A program made the position numbers and the translations under genes. From the NCBI GenBank assembly GCA_910583965.1, contig CAJUAE010000057.1, positions 1-9,702 on the forward strand: 9,702 nucleotides of DNA, read 5' to 3'. Below, piece after piece: positions 6,705-9,702 of this stretch; position 1 is the stretch's first letter; the number at the start of each line of letters is the position of its first letter. Under the pieces are notes generated by a model. That model was not told where the DNA came from and did not search any database. It saw only the letters and a list, made by a program, of their open reading frames with translations. Origin of the DNA: an uncultured Lachnospiraceae bacterium (GTDB taxonomy: Bacteria > Bacillota > Clostridia > Lachnospirales > Lachnospiraceae).

Positions 6705-6743
6705 CTGTGAAGGGATGATGTTACAAAAGTGTGGCGAATCGGA

Positions 6744-6772
6744 TTGACATCTGTTTCAATATCGATTATCAT
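6744..6772 (+). promoter_or_regulatory. sigma-A-type promoter
   Basis: A perfect TTGACA (6744-6749), a 17-nt spacer and TATCAT (6767-6772, 5 of 6) face rightward. Transcription would start near 6779 and run through the hairpin at 6826-6867 into the DUF4253 gene. Confidence 0.65.
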
Positions 6773-6818
6773 ATTGTTATAGCAGAAATTTATGGATAAT
6801 AAATCTTGAATAGATTGC

Positions 6819-6872
6819 ATGAAAAATACGCTCGGAATCTTGGCGATGCCAAAGGCTCCGGGCGTATATTGA
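6819..6872 (+). CDS. possible 17-residue leader peptide overlapping a hairpin
   Basis: ATG 6819 to TGA 6870-6872 encodes MKNTLGILAMPKAPGVY. The frame almost exactly spans the strong hairpin at 6826-6867, downstream of the 6744 promoter. There is no convincing ribosome binding site, and coding capacity in a hairpin this short can arise by chance. If translated, ribosomes would melt the stem. Confidence 0.2.
   Translation: MKNTLGILAMPKAPGVY
6826..6867 (-). terminator. strong hairpin; intrinsic terminator as read on the minus strand
   Basis: ATACGCTCGGA (6826-6836) pairs with TCCGGGCGTAT (6857-6867) over 11 bp with one G-T pair. It encloses a second perfect stem TTGGC-GAT-GCCAA (6840-6852). 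On the minus strand it is followed by TTTTT (complement of 6821-6826), as in an intrinsic terminator; no T-run follows on the plus strand. I see no minus-strand gene that would need it, so it may instead be a plus-strand leader structure or a dispersed palindromic repeat. Confidence 0.45.
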
Positions 6873-6987
6873 AAAAGAAGTAAAACTATAATATTTAAAA
6901 CGCAGGTCTATTATCATGATGTGGACAAGAACATTTCTTGGCTCGATAATGCTAGACAAATGTATTGGATTTGAGAAAGGAAAGCAA

Positions 6988-7791
6988 GTGGATCTATTTT
7001 ATATGTGGAAAAAGAATAAGCAGGAAAATTTTGTTGTTGATAAAGCGAAAAGCAATGAAATACCTTTGGAGCAGGCAAATCCGATTACACAAAATATCAT
7101 TGCGAAATTGAGCTATCCATATCAGATTTTTTCAACATCAGCGAGCTATCAGGAAGTGATGGATGCATATGAGCAGGCTATGCAACAAGGACAACAACAG
7201 GGCTTTACACCGATATTGGTGCCGTCAGATGATGTGTTAGAGGAATATTTGGGAATTTTAGAAGATGATAATTATTCATTAGAGGATATTTTAAAGACGA
7301 AATTGGAATCTGGGGAAGAACTGCTGAAAAAATATTTTGCAGCGTACTCAGAGGATATTGTAGATATGGAGGCGTTTGTTGGCGTATTTGACGATAAACC
7401 AACAGCGATTGACAGTTTTTTAGCCTTTCAAAGCTTTCCCTCTGAAAAAAATATAGAGACAATATTGTTTCACGTTCCAACAACGAAACCATGGGAATTG
7501 GTGGCATATGTGCCGTTTGGTGGATGGAATGATTGCCCCAGAGTAGAAGAAATGATGGCAATTTGTAAATATTGGTTTGAAAAGTATGGCGCAATTCCTG
7601 TAACAATTGCGCATGATGTAATGGAAATGCGGGTTTCGACGCCAGTTGCGAAACAGGATTCTCTGCAAGTTGCCAAAGAGCATTTTGCATTTGCACCAGA
7701 TAGAGTATATCAGAATACAGAAACAGAGACATTAGCAGAAGTGGCAGCATGTATCGCCGCATCTAAAATATGGTATTTCTGGTGGGATTAA
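6988..7791 (+). CDS. DUF4253 domain protein
   Basis: Residues 160-267 match my memory of the DUF4253 family: AYVPFGGWNDCPRVEEM (FGGWNDCP at 177-184), CKYWFEKYGAIPVTIAHDVMEM, AKEHFAFAPDRVYQ, and a C-terminal WYFWWD (262-267) that is highly characteristic. The function of the family is not established. The protein is acidic and soluble, with no signal peptide. I chose GTG 6988 because AAAGGA (6976-6981) lies 6 nt upstream, giving 267 residues. The frame is open to ATG 6916 (291 residues), which has only a weak AGG, so that start cannot be excluded. DUF4253 proteins often appear among small accessory or toxin/immunity-type genes, but nothing here proves such a role. Confidence 0.88.
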   Translation: MDLFYMWKKNKQENFVVDKAKSNEIPLEQANPITQNIIAKLSYPYQIFSTSASYQEVMDAYEQAMQQGQQQGFTPILVPSDDVLEEYLGILEDDNYSLEDILKTKLESGEELLKKYFAAYSEDIVDMEAFVGVFDDKPTAIDSFLAFQSFPSEKNIETILFHVPTTKPWELVAYVPFGGWNDCPRVEEMMAICKYWFEKYGAIPVTIAHDVMEMRVSTPVAKQDSLQVAKEHFAFAPDRVYQNTETETLAEVAACIAASKIWYFWWD

Positions 7792-7853
7792 TTTGTACAG
7801 TTATTCTTTGTGTTGAAAGAGGCTAATAAGCCGTTTTAGGAGAGGAAAATAAA

Positions 7854-8582
7854 TTGAAAAATAAGAATCGGATAACGATTGTATTATTTGCTGTGCTATT
7901 ATTTTTGTCAGGATGTGGAAAGAAAAGTGAACAAACAGATTTAAAGTCAAATGAAGCTAATTTTATAAAAATGTCTGAATTACAAATGATGGAAGAAAAC
8001 ATATTAGACGAGTCCGATATTGTGACAACACCTAAATCGGAGGCGCCAAAAAAAGTTATTTCAGAGAGTTTTAATTCAGAAAAATTGTTAGATGCTTATC
8101 TTATTAGCGAAATCCCAGCCATTTATGGCGATGGAATTGAAATATTGTTTGACCAGTTACTACAGGAAAATGAAGAAGTAGCATATTTGAATTTTTCTGT
8201 TGGAGAACGGATTGATTTGGATAACGATGGTGAAGACGAACAGATTATAAATGGTCCTTATGGAGGATTATACTTGGATGCAAGAGACCAAAAAGTATAT
8301 GTGTTTGCGCGAGGAGAAGGAACATCAGGGATGTTGTCTTATATAAATTATGACAATGCAGTCTGGATAGTACATAGTGATACGTCGCACATGGGCAGAC
8401 AGATGTTCTGGCTGACAAGATATGATGGTGGAGAAAAGATTGTGGAAGAACTTTTATTAGCAGCGGAATATTGGGATTCTCCTGATGGCGTATATGATGA
8501 AAACAGTGACTTTACATTTCGGGAAGAAAAGATATCGATGAAAACATACGAAGCATTGCGAAAAGAACTTTTTGGATGGTAG
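7854..8582 (+). CDS. predicted lipoprotein of unknown function with a D-x-D-x-D-G motif
   Basis: The 242-residue product starts at TTG 7854, chosen because AGGAGAGG lies at 7838-7845 and a complete signal peptide follows at once. A basic start (KNKNR), a hydrophobic core (ITIVLFAVLLFL) and the lipobox LSGC place the lipidated Cys at 21. It should therefore be anchored outside the membrane. A low-complexity acidic linker follows to about residue 75. The segment IDLDNDGEDE (120-129) resembles the calcium-binding loops of FG-GAP/EF-hand-like repeats and is followed by GPYGGLYLDA. The C-terminal half (WLTRYDGGEKIVEELLL) looks like a compact beta-rich domain. I do not recognise a named family. It is 62 bp downstream of the DUF4253 gene with only a weak GGCT/AGCC hairpin between them, so the two may be co-transcribed. 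Confidence 0.85.
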   Translation: MKNKNRITIVLFAVLLFLSGCGKKSEQTDLKSNEANFIKMSELQMMEENILDESDIVTTPKSEAPKKVISESFNSEKLLDAYLISEIPAIYGDGIEILFDQLLQENEEVAYLNFSVGERIDLDNDGEDEQIINGPYGGLYLDARDQKVYVFARGEGTSGMLSYINYDNAVWIVHSDTSHMGRQMFWLTRYDGGEKIVEELLLAAEYWDSPDGVYDENSDFTFREEKISMKTYEALRKELFGW

Positions 8583-8592
8583 GATTTTTAGT

Positions 8593-8648
8593 GTGAAATC
8601 AAAGATTTCACCATCCTGATTTGTATGCCCGCAAAGGCGGGCAGATGG
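8593..8648. repeat. tandem hairpins between lipoprotein and DIP1984 genes
   Basis: GTGAAATC-AAA-GATTTCAC (8593-8611) is a perfect 8-bp stem. TGCCCGC-AAAG-GCGGGCA (8626-8643) is a perfect 7-bp GC-rich stem. CCATC (8611-8615) can also close around the second stem by pairing with GATGG (8644-8648). No T-run follows on either strand, so this is not a standard terminator. A palindromic repeat element or RNA processing/attenuation structure is possible. Confidence 0.55.
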
Positions 8649-8700
8649 GAGTTCGTGTGTGTTTGATTTTAGATAATTGTAGAAAGAAAGGGTGTAGAAA

Positions 8701-9156
8701 ATGAAACTTGCGGAGGCATTACAAGAGCGGGCAGACTTGAATCGTAATATTGAACAATTAAAAAGTCGCTTAAACAATAATGTATTAGTGCAGGAGGGGG
8801 AAAAGACTGTGGAATCCCCAGAACAATTAAAACAGGAATTAGATTGTTCGATTGCGCGTTTAACGTATTTAATTGCGTGTATTAACAAAACAAATTGTGA
8901 GACAAAAATTGATGGACAAACATTGACAGAGTTGATTGCAAAAAAGGATACACTTTCGCTAAAAATCCATATTTACAAGGATATTGTATATACTGGCAGT
9001 CAGACCTCTTATCGGGCAAGAAACACAGAGATAAAGATAAAGTCTGCAATTTCGGTTGTAGATTGGCAGACAGAGATTGACAGAATGGCGAAGGAATTAC
9101 GGCTTGTGGATAATAAATTGCAGGAGACAAACTGGAATACAAATTTGATAGAATAA
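8701..9156 (+). CDS. DIP1984 family protein
   Basis: This 151-residue protein matches the DIP1984 family closely in order and spacing: MKLAEALQERADL at the start, NVLVQEGEKTVESPEQL, LIACINKTN, DGQTLTELIAKKDTL, then a helical C-terminus ending LQETNWNTNLIE. Members are about 150 residues, so it appears complete. The family has no established function and is sometimes labelled septicolysin without good support. The sequence is predicted almost entirely helical, with heptad-like leucines at 5-30 and 125-145 suggesting coiled coils. It has no signal or membrane segment. ATG 8701 has AAGGG at 8688-8692, 8 nt upstream. The hairpins at 8593-8648 separate it from the lipoprotein gene. Confidence 0.9.
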   Translation: MKLAEALQERADLNRNIEQLKSRLNNNVLVQEGEKTVESPEQLKQELDCSIARLTYLIACINKTNCETKIDGQTLTELIAKKDTLSLKIHIYKDIVYTGSQTSYRARNTEIKIKSAISVVDWQTEIDRMAKELRLVDNKLQETNWNTNLIE

Positions 9157-9246
9157 ATTTGTCAGAGTGGTGTCTATGCCAAGCTTTGTTAGAGCGTATT
9201 TGTACAATGTTATATTGGGTAGCAGAATCAGGGTGAATGTCACGTG

Positions 9247-9307
9247 ACGACAACGTAAGTCGTAACTCGGGGCACACTAAAGAGCAGGTGTGGGGTTCGA
9301 GTCCCCA
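9247..9307 (+). other. tRNA-like hairpin cluster, not a complete tRNA
   Basis: TGGGG-TTCGAGT-CCCCA (9291-9307) has the 5-bp stem and the 7-base TTCGAxT loop of a tRNA T arm. ACGAC-AACGTAA-GTCGT (9247-9263) has the 5+7+5 geometry of an anticodon arm, but A replaces the near-invariant U33. The 27 nt between them is longer than a normal variable region. No acceptor stem or D arm can be formed with flanking bases. Competing pairings exist (ACTCG 9265-9269 with CGAGT 9298-9302; CACAC 9273-9277 with GTGTG 9288-9292). It may be a tRNA relic or an unrelated structured RNA. Confidence 0.3.
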
Positions 9308-9494
9308 AGGATTGTTATGCTCCGATTGCGTACAAATGTATCGTGATAGAGAATTGTTATTACCAGACATTGACTGTATCTGTGAGGGTGGGAATGGGGA
9401 AATTAAATACATAGTAAATAGAGGATTTCTATTTTCCGTTTTCGTCAGTCTGCTTTTGGTTATATTATTGGATACATGTACTTTAAAATTATAG

Positions 9495-9702
9495 TTACAG
9501 TCTGTCAATGATAAGATATTAGATTGTGCTATAGTTAATACATATGAAGATGTGATAATAAAAGAAAAATTTGGTCGAAAGTGAAAAGGATGGTTTCCAC
9601 TTGAGATGCTACCTTCTTTGAATATGCCATTTACGGCACAATTTGTCATCGCTCATTATTTAAAAGAGGGATGCTATACAGATATGATATATGGTGGGAT
9701 TT
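9495..9702 (+). pseudogene. possible broken gene fragment, truncated by the window edge
   Basis: One frame reads protein-like sequence on both sides of a TGA at 9582-9584. Before it is NDKILDCAIVNTYEDVIIKEKFGRK; after it are GWFPLEMLPSLNMPFTAQFVIAHYLK and EGCYTDMIYGG, still open at 9702. The second part faintly resembles the GW...TxxQ...A.YL.EG pattern of MocR/aminotransferase-type C-terminal regions, but this is weak. Upstream the frame is closed by TAG at 9492-9494, and no start with a ribosome binding site is apparent. ATG 9606 could start a separate gene, but GAAAAGGA is 15 nt away. This is most likely a decayed gene, and possibly chance. Confidence 0.3.

Larger units (their letters stand above)
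9157..9702 (+). other. 546-bp segment without a convincing complete gene
   Basis: Up to 9310 it contains a GC-richer island with tRNA-like hairpins (9247-9307). From about 9310 to 9494 the reading frames have no recognisable protein or ribosome binding site; AATAGA/TCTATT around 9420-9435 forms a small hairpin. From 9495 a possible broken gene runs to the window edge. A 255-codon minus-strand frame spans much of the segment (8882-9649), but it runs antisense through the DIP1984 gene and looks like a shadow. Confidence 0.5.

Noticed and set aside
6862..6972. Open frame containing VYYHDVDKNISWLDNARQMYW upstream of the DUF4253 start
   Set aside because: It is protein-like but has no start codon or ribosome binding site, is under 40 codons and overlaps the upstream extension of the DUF4253 frame. 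It is probably chance or a very small relic.
7205..7762. 185-codon minus-strand frame
   Set aside because: It lies entirely antisense to the DUF4253 coding sequence, which has clear family motifs, and is a composition artefact.
9237..9494. 85-codon plus-strand frame
   Set aside because: Its first third is the translated hairpin cluster. It has no ribosome binding site, and the rest lacks recognisable protein character apart from one hydrophobic stretch.
8882..9649. 255-codon open frame on the minus strand
   Set aside because: It runs antisense through the 3' part of the well-supported DIP1984 gene and through the tRNA-like hairpins. Its composition is Ser/Pro/Leu-rich shadow-like, and it has no recognisable domain.
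1..9702. CRISPR array or defence system
   Set aside because: No regularly spaced repeats, Cas-like, nuclease, methylase or reverse transcriptase motifs were seen on either strand.

Overview
The window looks like an accessory stretch of a low-GC Gram-positive chromosome, most likely a gut Lachnospiraceae-type Clostridia. This is inferred from the AT-rich base composition, strong AGGAGG-like ribosome binding sites, TTG/GTG starts, and the style of the sugar ABC transporter, DUF4253 and DIP1984 proteins. All genes I accept are on the + strand. Much of the window is in visible decay or has been remodelled by mobile DNA.

Layout. 1-397 holds only small or broken reading frames. 398-2005 is a complete 1,608-bp IS4-family insertion sequence, with 17-bp imperfect terminal inverted repeats and a perfect 8-bp target duplication (TATGAATA). 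Its transposase is split by a -1 frameshift at an A AAA AAG heptamer. The IS sits 23 bp upstream of the start of an intact ABC exporter (2029-3843), which ends at a clear intrinsic terminator (3897-3938). Next come the remains of a malEFG-type sugar uptake operon: a binding protein lacking its N-terminal part (4150-5016), a MalF permease with a 2-nt slippage and a large internal deletion (5059-5734), and a nearly intact MalG permease (5731-6648). The stop codon of malG has been displaced by a 143-bp MITE-like element (6562-6704) flanked by an 8-bp duplication. Removing the element restores the usual MalG C-terminus. Downstream are a good sigma-A-type promoter (6744-6772), a hairpin region, a DUF4253 protein, a small lipoprotein, a structured intergenic segment and a DIP1984-family protein. 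The last 546 bp have no convincing complete gene; they contain tRNA-like hairpins and a possible broken gene running off the edge.

How the parts relate. The three mal genes would form one importer, but two are clearly non-functional, so MalG is probably an orphan. The ABC exporter is intact but separated from its ancestral upstream DNA by the IS. Its expression probably now depends on transcription through or out of the IS. The IS left end has a promoter that begins inside the terminal repeat, and an inverted repeat that could hide the transposase start region in read-through transcripts only. I found no confident new defence or biosynthetic system. The most unusual items are the two mobile elements and their junctions.
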